A program made the translations under genes and the position numbers. From an uncultured Planctomycetaceae bacterium (GTDB taxonomy: Bacteria; Planctomycetota; Planctomycetia; Pirellulales; Pirellulaceae), in NCBI GenBank assembly GCA_903863885.1, contig CAIPEB010000346.1:1-47841 (forward strand): DNA of 47,841 nucleotides, written 5' to 3'. Below the pieces are notes generated by a model, which saw nothing but the letters and a program-made list of their open reading frames with translations, ran no database searches and was not told where the DNA came from. The first letter of the stretch is position 1. Each line of letters begins with the position of its first letter. Of the stretch, positions 13,466 through 21,505 are shown in pieces.

Positions 13466-13598
13466 AAGAATGCCGGTCGTCGGCGCACGACGCTGCAATC
13501 ACACACCATCTGACTCATCGCCGACGAAACTCTCCTTCGCCTCCCGACCGATCGGCGCCCTGCCTGCGCAGGTCGCCTCGCATGGGCCGCTATCACTC

Positions 13599-14438
13599 AT
13601 GAATGCCATTCTGCGTAAGAACGAGCTTGCACCCCAGATCTTCGAGTTCCTGGTATCCGCCCCGCAGATTGCGCGAAAAGCGCAACCGGGACAGTTCGTC
13701 ATCGTGATGGCGGACGAAGCGGCCGAACGCATCCCGCTGACAATCGCCGATTTCGACCGCGAGGCGGGCACAATCACGCTGGTGATGATGGTGGTCGGCG
13801 CGAGTTCGTGGAAGATCGCGCAGCTCGGCACGGACGAATCGTTGTTCGCGGTAATCGGCCCCCTGGGACACGCGTCACCGGTTTCCGCCGGCGGAACCGT
13901 CGTGATGGTGGCCGGAGGCGTGGGTACGGCACCCGTGTTTCCGATCGCCCGCGCCTTCCACGACCAGGGCTGCAAGGTCTTCACGATTCAAGGCGCCCGC
14001 ACCGGTTCGTTGCTTTTCTGGAGCGATCGCCTGCGTTCGGTCAGCGACGAACTGATTGTCACGACCGACGACGGCACGGCCGGCCGCAAGGGCCTGGTCA
14101 CGCACCCGCTCCGCGAATTGCTCGAGCAGGACACGGCCCGCGATATCCGCTGCGTTTACGCAATCGGGCCGACTCCGATGATGCGGTTCTGCGCTCTGAC
14201 GACCCAGCCGTTTGCAGTCCCGACCACCGTCAGCCTGAATTCGATCATGGTGGACGGCACCGGCATGTGCGGCGGATGCCGGGTCGAAGTCGGCGGACAG
14301 ACGCGATTCACCTGCGTGGACGGCCCTGAATTCGACGGCCATCAGGTCGATTGGGAAACACTCATGGCGCGTCAGAAGACGTACCACTCGCACGAACAAT
14401 GCTCGCTCCAACGCGTACCCCTCACGGCAGGTAACTGA
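13599..14438 (+). CDS. nfnA: NfnA/SudB-type ferredoxin:NADP+ oxidoreductase small subunit
   Basis: The 279-residue protein belongs to the sulfide dehydrogenase/dihydroorotate-dehydrogenase-electron-transfer-like family. It has an N-terminal FAD-binding barrel, a nucleotide-binding part (VMVAGGVGTAPVFPIARAF) and a C-terminal [2Fe-2S] motif (GTGMCGGCRVEVGG, then FTCVDGPEFDGHQVDW). This is the small subunit of NADH-dependent ferredoxin:NADP+ oxidoreductase. The ATG at 13599 gives the family start MNAILRKNELAP. An in-frame ATG at 13470 would add 43 unmatched residues and is rejected; neither has a strong ribosome site. Its stop is one base from the nfnB start, so the two are translationally coupled. 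Sulfide dehydrogenase activity cannot be excluded. Confidence 0.87.
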   Translation: MNAILRKNELAPQIFEFLVSAPQIARKAQPGQFVIVMADEAAERIPLTIADFDREAGTITLVMMVVGASSWKIAQLGTDESLFAVIGPLGHASPVSAGGTVVMVAGGVGTAPVFPIARAFHDQGCKVFTIQGARTGSLLFWSDRLRSVSDELIVTTDDGTAGRKGLVTHPLRELLEQDTARDIRCVYAIGPTPMMRFCALTTQPFAVPTTVSLNSIMVDGTGMCGGCRVEVGGQTRFTCVDGPEFDGHQVDWETLMARQKTYHSHEQCSLQRVPLTAGN

Positions 14439-14439
14439 C

Positions 14440-15903
14440 ATGACCGCTACATCACGCACGAAAGCCCGCCGCGTCCCCATGCCCGAGCAACCGCCGGAGC
14501 AGCGTGTCGGCAATTTCCGCGAAGTCCCGCTCGGCTACACGCTGGAGCAGGCCCAGGCCGAGGCGGCGCGGTGCCTTGGATGCAAGAAAGCGCCCTGCCG
14601 CGAGGGATGTCCCGTCAGCGTGGACATTCCCGCCTTCGTGCGGCTGATCGCCGACGGCAGACCCGCCGAGGCGGCCGCGTGCATCCGGCAGACCAACTGC
14701 CTTCCGGCAGTCTGCGGCCGCGTCTGTCCTCAGGAAACGCAATGCGAAGCCCGGTGCGTGCTGCAGCGGCGCGGCGAATCGGTGGCGATCGGGCGTCTCG
14801 AACGATTTGCAGCGGATTTCGAGCAGGCCGCCGATCAGGTGTATCTGCCGACCACCGCGGCTTCGACGGGAAAACGCGTGGCAGTGGTCGGCGCCGGTCC
14901 CGCCGGACTGACCGTGGCCGGCGACCTCGCGCTGCGGGGCCACGAGGTCACCGTATTCGAGGCATTTCACAAGGCCGGCGGAGTGCTGGTCTACGGCATT
15001 CCCGAATTCCGCCTTCCCAAACGCATCGTCCAGAGCGAGGTGGAGTATCTGGAGCGACTGGGAGTCCGCATCGAATTGAACCAGGTCGTCGGCCAGTCTG
15101 TCAGCGTTTCCGACCTTCTCGACTCCGAAGGCTACGACGCCGTCTTCATCGGAGTCGGCGCGGGCCTGCCCGTGACCATGGGCATTCCCGGAGAAAACCT
15201 GTGCGGCATCTATCTGGCCAATGAGTATCTGACTCGCGTCAATCTCATGCGTGCCTATGATTTCCCCGCGGTCGATACACCCGTAGTTCGCGGCTCGCGC
15301 GTCTGCGTGATCGGCGGAGGCAACGTCGCGATGGACGCGGCCCGCACGGCCCGTCGCCTCGGCGGTGAACAGGTCAACGTCCTTTACCGCCGGACGATGG
15401 ACGAATTGCCCGCCCGCGCCGAAGAGGTGCACCACGCGCAGGAGGAAGGCATCGATTTCCGGACACTTTGTGCCCCCATCGAGTACCTGGGGGACGATCG
15501 CGGCTTCGTGCGGCAGGTGCGCTGCCAGGTCATGGAGCTCGGCGAACCCGACAAATCAGGCCGCCGTCGCCCGGTTCCGAAGCCCGGCGAACAGATTCTG
15601 ATCGACGCGGACCTGGTCATCGTGGCGATCGGCTCGGGAGCCAACCCGCTCCTCACCCGAAAGACCCCGAAGGTCGCCCTCGGCCGATACGGTCACATCG
15701 TCGCCAACGAAGCCGGCGCCACCAGCCTGCCGGGCGTCTGGGCCGGCGGCGACATCGTCACCGGCAGCGCTACGGTCATTCTCGCCATGGGCGCGGGACG
15801 CGCCGCCGCTCAGGATATCCACGCGTACCTGATGGAACACTCGAACCGAGGAGCGGGCGACACGGCTCAGCCCGAGCCGGCGGCCGAATCCGCGGCAGCT
15901 TGA
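14440..15903 (+). CDS. nfnB: NfnB/SudA-type (GltA-like) NADPH oxidoreductase large subunit
   Basis: The 487-residue flavoprotein is a GltD homologue annotated variously as homotetrameric NADPH-dependent glutamate synthase (GltA), SudA or NfnB. The N-terminal cysteine-rich part has CLGCKKAPCREGCP and CGRVCPQETQCEARC, which ligate two [4Fe-4S] clusters. An FAD motif GAGPAG and a second dinucleotide motif VIGGGNVAMDAARTARR follow. The N-terminal RVPMPEQ with VGNF is typical of NfnB. It starts one base after the nfnA stop and needs that partner. As NfnAB it would couple NADH, ferredoxin and NADPH pools, possibly by flavin-based bifurcation. A full GltB exists nearby, so stand-alone glutamate synthase activity is unlikely. 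Confidence 0.88.
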   Translation: MTATSRTKARRVPMPEQPPEQRVGNFREVPLGYTLEQAQAEAARCLGCKKAPCREGCPVSVDIPAFVRLIADGRPAEAAACIRQTNCLPAVCGRVCPQETQCEARCVLQRRGESVAIGRLERFAADFEQAADQVYLPTTAASTGKRVAVVGAGPAGLTVAGDLALRGHEVTVFEAFHKAGGVLVYGIPEFRLPKRIVQSEVEYLERLGVRIELNQVVGQSVSVSDLLDSEGYDAVFIGVGAGLPVTMGIPGENLCGIYLANEYLTRVNLMRAYDFPAVDTPVVRGSRVCVIGGGNVAMDAARTARRLGGEQVNVLYRRTMDELPARAEEVHHAQEEGIDFRTLCAPIEYLGDDRGFVRQVRCQVMELGEPDKSGRRRPVPKPGEQILIDADLVIVAIGSGANPLLTRKTPKVALGRYGHIVANEAGATSLPGVWAGGDIVTGSATVILAMGAGRAAAQDIHAYLMEHSNRGAGDTAQPEPAAESAAA

Positions 15904-15966
15904 AAACGCCCCGTGTCCCGAGACACGCACTGCCGGAATACTGCATCGACCAAGGCAGCGGCGCAT

Positions 15967-15980
15967 CGGCAAAATTGCCG
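15967..15980. promoter_or_regulatory. CGGCAA/TTGCCG palindrome after nfnB
   Basis: CGGCAAAATTGCCG is a near-perfect palindrome with 6-bp arms, 64 bp downstream of the nfnB stop in a 198-bp gap between convergent genes. No T-tract follows, so it is not an obvious terminator. It resembles the palindrome upstream of the NrpR-type gene, and may be a short hairpin or a regulator site. Confidence 0.35.
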
Positions 15981-16101
15981 CAAAGCGCATCGACGAAGTT
16001 CCGCTATGGCATGCGTGCGATGCAGGGTACCGGAGCGCAAAGATCGAACTGAACCGTGATACATGGCTGCAGAACTGCGGCCTCTTCGCCCCCGGACTCC
16101 C

Positions 16102-16437
16102 TTACTCATCGTCGACGGAATCCGCTCCCTCCATGCCCGGCAGCGATAACTGGCCGGGACTCGACACGCGGTGCCGCGGTCCGGACAGTCCGCCCGGCAG
16201 CCGATTGACCGACTTGGGGAGCCAGTGCGAAGATCGGCCCCGCACAGCAGGCCCGGCCCGGATGACAAACGACTCGTACGCGGGGTTTTCCTCGAAGAAC
16301 CGCTCCAGCCCCTCGAGATCGTCAGCCGCCTCTTCTTCGGTCCGATAGGGCCCGTACGTCGTCTGCACAACGCCATCGGCCTCGAACGGCGGAGCGTCGT
16401 CAATCCACCAGGCTCGGTCACGTCGCACGATCTTCAT
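16102..16437 (-). CDS. Small hypothetical protein
   Basis: This 111-residue soluble acidic protein starts MKIVRRDRAWWIDDAPP and includes YGPYRTEEEAADDLEGLERF. I cannot assign a function. The pattern of a tryptophan-rich start, a GPY turn and an acidic helix resembles small uncharacterised planctomycete proteins. The C-terminal 50 residues look disordered and end in acidic residues. It has no signal peptide or membrane segment. It is convergent with nfnB and about 45 bp from the end of the SBBP gene on the same strand, so it may be the last gene of that transcript. Codon-position GC supports a real gene on this strand. Confidence 0.6.
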   Translation of the reverse strand: MKIVRRDRAWWIDDAPPFEADGVVQTTYGPYRTEEEAADDLEGLERFFEENPAYESFVIRAGPAVRGRSSHWLPKSVNRLPGGLSGPRHRVSSPGQLSLPGMEGADSVDDE

Positions 16438-16482
16438 GGCAGACGGTCCAGCAGAATCCTGTCGTTCGATCCTCGCCCGGGT

Positions 16483-18042
16483 CTATCTCGCCGCGCACGG
16501 CGCGAGCTTCACGAGAAACGCGTCTCCCCCTCCACGGTGTCGATTCTGAATCGCCCCCGGCGATACGGGAAAATCGTCGGAGGAGGTGCGTCCCGCCAGC
16601 AGCAGTTCACCGCGCGGGGTGACGGCGATGCAGCGAATCAGATCATCGCCCCGGCCTCCCAAGTACGAAGCATAAAGCAGGCGAGACCCGTCGGCGCTCA
16701 ACAGCGCGATGGCGGCATCCTCCCGCCCGCCGCCGAATTCCTTCTGCAATGCGTCTTCGGTGACGGGAAAGTCATGCGAACTCGTGCTGCCCACCACGAA
16801 GATATTGCCGTCGGGGCCGCGAGTCGGCATGAGCCAATTCTCACCCTCCGAACCGCCGATGCAGGTCGAAAAGATCCAACGGCTCCCATCGGGCGAAAGC
16901 GAAGTGACGAAACCGTCCGATTTCCCTCGCGGCCGCGACTGGCAAGCTCCCGGCGTTGAAGGAAAATCATCCGAACCCGTGAAGCCGGTCAGCACCATCG
17001 TCCCATCGTCGAGCAATAGCGGCCGGTGCTCGGCAAATTCGTTTCCGCGGCCGCCGAGGTACGTGGCATGCAGGATCCGCGAGGCGTTGGAATCCAGCGA
17101 GGCCAGGTAACAATCCGATTCGCCTCCCGCTTTGGGCTGAGCCGCGGACGGCGTGACCGGAAAATCCGTCGATTTCGTGTGCCCCGCAAGGTGGAGGTTT
17201 CCGCGGCCGTCCAGCCGGACACCCATGATGGCATCATCTTCGCCGCTACCTCCGAGATACGTGCCGAAGATCAGCCGCGTTCCGTCCGAGGAGAGCTTCA
17301 CGATCGCGGAATCGCGGGCGCCCCGCAGTCGCGGCTGCACCGTACCCCACGTCGTCGGAAAGTCGGGCGAGGACGTCGTGCCGACGACAATGACGTTGTC
17401 CTGATCGTCCAGGGTCAGCCCTCCCCGAGGCGAATCCTCGGCACGGCCTCCGACGTAGGTGCACCATATCAAGCGGCACAGGTCGGCCGACAGCTTCGCC
17501 ACCAGCATGTCGGATGCTCCGCCGCCGAAGGTCATCTGAAAACCGCCTTCCGTCGTGGGCGCGTCGAGCGACCGGGTCGCCGACGCAATGACCGGATTGT
17601 TCGCTCGATCGAGTGCCAGACCATAGACGTTGCGTTCCTGCCTCGAGCCTCCGAAAAACGTGGCAGCCAGGACCTTTCCGCCATCGCCGCTGACGCGAGC
17701 CAGCCAGCAATCTCCGCCATAAACGCCGCTGGCGCCGAGTGCCGGGTCGTCGCCCGCGTACTGCGGCTGCAGCGAGCCCTCCGTGGTGGGCATATCCACA
17801 GAACTCGACTGGGCTCCGATCAGGATTGTGCCGTCAGCGCACTCGATCACCTCCCGCGCCTCGTCCCAATTGGCGCCGCCCAGATAGGTTGCGAAAGCCA
17901 CTTCAAAACGCGGCGCGGCGGCGGGATTCTGCGCCGCGTCTTCGGCCGCGTCCACTCGGGCAACCGGCTGCCCCTGAACACACACGGCTGCCGCTATTGC
18001 GATCGCAACGGCACGCATCGACATCCACGGCGTTCTCGGCAT
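16483..18042 (-). CDS. Secreted SBBP seven-blade beta-propeller protein
   Basis: The 519-residue protein has an N-terminal signal peptide (about residues 1-32, hydrophobic AVAIAIAAAVCV) and then a repeated unit of about 60-70 residues. Each unit carries a YLGG-like strand (ATYLGG, ATFFGG, CTYVGG, GTYLGG, ATYLGG, STCIGG, ASYLGG) and a DFP(V/T)T turn. Seven such motifs fit a seven-bladed propeller of the SBBP repeat family, with no catalytic residues recognised. The start codon is two bases after the stop of the upstream metallopeptidase gene, so translation is probably coupled. It probably acts outside the cytoplasm; binding partner unknown. Confidence 0.85.
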   Translation of the reverse strand: MPRTPWMSMRAVAIAIAAAVCVQGQPVARVDAAEDAAQNPAAAPRFEVAFATYLGGANWDEAREVIECADGTILIGAQSSSVDMPTTEGSLQPQYAGDDPALGASGVYGGDCWLARVSGDGGKVLAATFFGGSRQERNVYGLALDRANNPVIASATRSLDAPTTEGGFQMTFGGGASDMLVAKLSADLCRLIWCTYVGGRAEDSPRGGLTLDDQDNVIVVGTTSSPDFPTTWGTVQPRLRGARDSAIVKLSSDGTRLIFGTYLGGSGEDDAIMGVRLDGRGNLHLAGHTKSTDFPVTPSAAQPKAGGESDCYLASLDSNASRILHATYLGGRGNEFAEHRPLLLDDGTMVLTGFTGSDDFPSTPGACQSRPRGKSDGFVTSLSPDGSRWIFSTCIGGSEGENWLMPTRGPDGNIFVVGSTSSHDFPVTEDALQKEFGGGREDAAIALLSADGSRLLYASYLGGRGDDLIRCIAVTPRGELLLAGRTSSDDFPVSPGAIQNRHRGGGDAFLVKLAPCAAR

Positions 18043-18044
18043 GG

Positions 18045-19778
18045 CTATTTGACCTCATCCGCGAAATACCTGGCCGTCAGGGGTTCCCCGGTCGCCTCGC
18101 GAACGAATTCCGGCCACGGCTTTGCGCTGCCCGGCGCGAAGACGCGTTTCTTCAGGTAATCGCCGAAATCACGGCGGCCGTTGAAACTCAACTCGTGGGT
18201 CGGCCCCTGATGCCCGGCCATCTTCGCCAGCGTATGCCGCAACTGAGCCGCAAACAACTCGCCCAGCATGTAGTTGTGGTAGTAGACCGGCGCGATCGTG
18301 AAGTGCGGCTTGGCCGCCCAATCCGGCAGGTTTCGCTGCGGCGGCCTCTTGAGCTGCTGGATTCGCTCGACCTGGTCCCACCACAGCGTATTCAAGTCCT
18401 GCTCGGGGTTTTCGTACAGCGCCTTTTCAAAGTGCAGCATCACCATCGTCCAGCGGGCGAAAATCAACTGCTCGCGGCGGCGCTGTTCGACAATGGCCTG
18501 AGCGACCTGCCGCACGCGGCTCGGATCGGCTCCCGCATAGGCCGTCATCCAGCTCGGGGTCTTGGCCAGCGCGCCCATCAGCATCGCCACCGCCTCCGTC
18601 GTGAAAATATGCGCCGGCTCGCGCACATTGAACGGCAGGCCGCGGTCGATGTACAGATCGTAAACAGCGTGGCCCTGCTCATGCAGCATCGTATCCATCC
18701 ACTCCGCGGTCGGCTTGATATTGCACAGCGTCCGCACATCCCCGGAACGGTCAATGCTCGTGCAGAAGGCGTGCTGGTCCTTGCCTTCGCGCTCGAACAG
18801 GTCGCTGCGCCGCAGGACCTCGTCGATCGGCAAATCGATATCCGCGTAGAACCGCTTCGCTATGCCAACAATGTCTTCGGCGGTCTTGCCGGAATAGAAC
18901 TCGTCCAGATCGATGGCTCGAGACGGCGGCGCCGACTGAAAGAACGGGTTGTCGTAGTGCCACGGCATCAGAGCGTCCGGACCAACACCGAGCCGCTCGG
19001 CCACTTCCTTATCCAGCTGAGCTTTCATGCGGCGGAACGGTTCGGACGTCAACGTCTCAAGTTCATCGAACGTCCTGAGCAGCTGCGCCGGCTCGTGTTC
19101 CTGCAGGCAGACCGACATTTCCCAGTAGTTCTTGAAGCCCAGGGTGCGAGCCGCCTCGTTGCGGATTCGGGCCAGTTCGATCAGCTTCGGGGCAACCACC
19201 GCCCCCACCTGCTTGAGCGCATCCCAGGCCTGCTGGCGGCGATTCGAGTCCTTTTCCTCGCGGAGCATTTCCAGCAGTTCGTTGTTCGAGCAGCGTTTGC
19301 CGTTCAGTTCGCCGCGAAAAGTGCTGAACAAACGTTCGATCTCGGATGAAAGCGAGACCATCTTCTCCAGCATCGCGGGCGAGAGCTGGTTTCGGCGATA
19401 GGATAATTCCGCCAGTTGCAGGCTTCTCGCATCAGCCGGCTTCAGTTCGCCGGACGCTGCTTTCACCAGCCGCTGCAGCCGCCTGAAGTCCTCGGCATTG
19501 CTGTGGTAGGTCCTCAGCGCAAGCGAAGTCTTGGCCGACTCGTCGAAGTCCTCTTTCTTGCCCGTATTGGCGGCTTTCCACTGAGCCAGATTCGCCGCTA
19601 TTTCGAGCGACGAGGTCTCGCGCAGGTACTTGTCGAGAAATGCTTCCGCGTCGGCCTTCATGGATGTTCTACCCTCCTGGATGGATTCCGCGTCCGCACC
19701 CCGAACTCGCGCCGTAAATGCCAGGATGCCGACCGCGCTGATGAGCGATCCGCAAAGGATGGTCTGACAAGATTTCAT
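18045..19778 (-). CDS. Secreted M2/M3-like zinc metallopeptidase
   Basis: The 577-residue protein has a signal peptide (about residues 1-27, ending near VRGADA) and a helical peptidase domain with the zinc motif HEQGH at 366-370 and a downstream TTEAVAMLMG segment supplying the third ligand glutamate. This layout fits peptidyl-dipeptidase A (M2, angiotensin-converting-enzyme-like) or the related M3 oligopeptidases. It would trim peptides outside the cytoplasm. The ATG at 19778 is preferred because AGGGA lies 9 bp before it; a TTG three codons upstream is possible. Its stop is two bases from the SBBP gene, giving a likely two-gene operon divergent from the PQQ-propeller gene. Confidence 0.85.
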   Translation of the reverse strand: MKSCQTILCGSLISAVGILAFTARVRGADAESIQEGRTSMKADAEAFLDKYLRETSSLEIAANLAQWKAANTGKKEDFDESAKTSLALRTYHSNAEDFRRLQRLVKAASGELKPADARSLQLAELSYRRNQLSPAMLEKMVSLSSEIERLFSTFRGELNGKRCSNNELLEMLREEKDSNRRQQAWDALKQVGAVVAPKLIELARIRNEAARTLGFKNYWEMSVCLQEHEPAQLLRTFDELETLTSEPFRRMKAQLDKEVAERLGVGPDALMPWHYDNPFFQSAPPSRAIDLDEFYSGKTAEDIVGIAKRFYADIDLPIDEVLRRSDLFEREGKDQHAFCTSIDRSGDVRTLCNIKPTAEWMDTMLHEQGHAVYDLYIDRGLPFNVREPAHIFTTEAVAMLMGALAKTPSWMTAYAGADPSRVRQVAQAIVEQRRREQLIFARWTMVMLHFEKALYENPEQDLNTLWWDQVERIQQLKRPPQRNLPDWAAKPHFTIAPVYYHNYMLGELFAAQLRHTLAKMAGHQGPTHELSFNGRRDFGDYLKKRVFAPGSAKPWPEFVREATGEPLTARYFADEVK

Positions 19779-19982
19779 GGTCCACAAATCCCTGTTCGTA
19801 CCGGAGAAACGGCCGCAAGATCTCCGCGCCGCGAACCGTCGCGGCGCGTCTGCGAGGATTGTAAGTTATCGGCGGCTGCCGTGCACCGGAAGTGGCACAA
19901 TCATGTTGCAACTCACGGTGTCCGCGTGATCCAATGGACAGTCGTCGTATCTCGAAACGGGTTTATCTCAGGGGCAAACTCG

Positions 19983-21482
19983 ATGATCTCGATTAGATGC
20001 CGTCGCTGGTCCGGCTGGCTGCTGCTGGCATGCATCTTCACCATGTATCCAGGCGATACGATCGTCGGCGAGGAACCAAACGAAGAAGGGCAGGTCCGCA
20101 CCTGGACGGACGCAACAGGTCAGTACTCCGTCGAGGGAGTCCTCGCGGGCACAGACAAGGACGTCGTCCGCATCCGAAGGACCCAGGATGGAAGAGTCAT
20201 CGAGGTGCCGTTCTCGAAACTGAGCCGCGGCGACCAGCGCTGGCTGCGGGATGAAATTGAGCGGCGGCGCAAGCCAGCCCTCGAGGCGTCCAAACCGGCC
20301 AAGGCGTCCACCCCCGAACCGGCGGAAGCCGCAGGAGATTGGCCCGGGTTCCGCGGTCCCAATCGCGATGGACGCTCGCCCGATCGAGGCCTGGTGAAAG
20401 AATGGCCCGCCGAAGGTCCCAAGCTGCTCTGGAAAAAGGACAACATCGGCAAGGGATATTCCAGCGTGGCCGTCGCCAAAGGCAAGGTCTACATCACGGG
20501 AGATCGGGACGGGAAACTCGTGCTCTCGACGTTTGACCTGGACGGTAATCCCCAATGGGAGGCGAATGTCGATGCCGCGTGGACCGGCGATCATCCCGGA
20601 GCGAGGTCCACCCCGACGATCGACGGCGACAGCGTTTATCTCGAGTCGGGCAACGGAGTAGTCGGATGCTGCGATGCGCGGACCGGCAAAGCAAAATGGT
20701 CGACTTCACTGCGGGAACTCGGCGGCCAGGTGCCCAACTGGGGCTACTCGGAGTCCGTGCTGATCTACAAGGACCTCGCGATCGTCACCCCGGGCGGCGC
20801 GCGGTGCATCGTGGCGCTGAATAAGAACTCGGGCAAGCCCGTGTGGACTTCGCAGGGCTTTCAAGCTGGAGCGCATTACAGCTCGAACTACCTGTTCAAC
20901 TTCGGGGGGACCGATGTCGTGACCAATGGCACCGGCGAGGGAATCGTCGGACTGGATGCAAAGACCGGGAAAACTCTCTGGTCCAATCCGTTCAGTTCGG
21001 GAAACACAGCCAACTGCCCGACGCCCGTATTCTCGGACGGCTACGTTTTCTGGGCCAACGGATACGGCAAGGGAGGGGTCTGCCTCAAGCTGAGCGGCAA
21101 CGCGCGAAGCATCTCGGCCAAAGAAGCTTGGCAGACGCGCGACATGGTCTGCCATCACGGGGGCTACATCGTCGATCAAGGCTACATCTACGGAAACAAC
21201 AATAATGCCTGGGTCTGCCTTGACCTGAAGACGGGGAAAAAACTGTGGGAGGAACGGGCGGTCGGCAAGGGCTCGGCATGCGAAGCCGACGGGATGCTGT
21301 ATCTGTTCAGTGAGGAAGGCGGGCGAGCCGGACTCGCTTCATACTCCCCGGACGGCCTCTCGATGAAAGGAACTTTCACCGTCGAAGGCGAAGGACCAAG
21401 CTGGGCTCACCCGGTCGTCATCGGCGGCAGGCTGTATCTGCGGTACGATACGAATCTTTATTGCTTCGATGTTCGAGGATGA
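19983..21482 (+). CDS. Secreted SHD1-PQQ-like beta-propeller protein
   Basis: The 499-residue protein has an N-terminal signal sequence (WLLLACIFTMYPG), an SLA1-homology-1 (SHD1) domain at about residues 35-90 (RTWTDATGQYSVEGVL through FSKLSRGDQRWL) and a PQQ-like propeller from about residue 115 to the end. Repeats such as GLDAKTGKTLWSNPF and CLDLKTGKKLWEERA are typical. SHD1 plus PQQ propeller is a common planctomycete architecture. It probably scaffolds or binds a ligand in the periplasm; no enzymatic evidence exists. The ATG at 19983 follows AGGGG at 19970-19974 and replaces a much longer open frame. It is 23 bp from the HzsA-related gene and likely co-transcribed with it. Confidence 0.85.
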   Translation: MISIRCRRWSGWLLLACIFTMYPGDTIVGEEPNEEGQVRTWTDATGQYSVEGVLAGTDKDVVRIRRTQDGRVIEVPFSKLSRGDQRWLRDEIERRRKPALEASKPAKASTPEPAEAAGDWPGFRGPNRDGRSPDRGLVKEWPAEGPKLLWKKDNIGKGYSSVAVAKGKVYITGDRDGKLVLSTFDLDGNPQWEANVDAAWTGDHPGARSTPTIDGDSVYLESGNGVVGCCDARTGKAKWSTSLRELGGQVPNWGYSESVLIYKDLAIVTPGGARCIVALNKNSGKPVWTSQGFQAGAHYSSNYLFNFGGTDVVTNGTGEGIVGLDAKTGKTLWSNPFSSGNTANCPTPVFSDGYVFWANGYGKGGVCLKLSGNARSISAKEAWQTRDMVCHHGGYIVDQGYIYGNNNNAWVCLDLKTGKKLWEERAVGKGSACEADGMLYLFSEEGGRAGLASYSPDGLSMKGTFTVEGEGPSWAHPVVIGGRLYLRYDTNLYCFDVRG

Positions 21483-21505
21483 TCCAAAAGTCGCGGGGAA
21501 ATGAC

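Larger units (their letters stand above)
13045..13598. other. Intergenic region gdhA-nfnA
   Basis: This 554-bp stretch has no credible gene. It holds the probable gdhA terminator at 13226-13261, about 180 bp beyond the stop, giving a long predicted 3' untranslated region. It also holds a short degenerate copy of nfnA coding sequence near 13420-13465. The nfnA promoter is presumably between 13262 and 13590, but I cannot place it. Confidence 0.6.
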
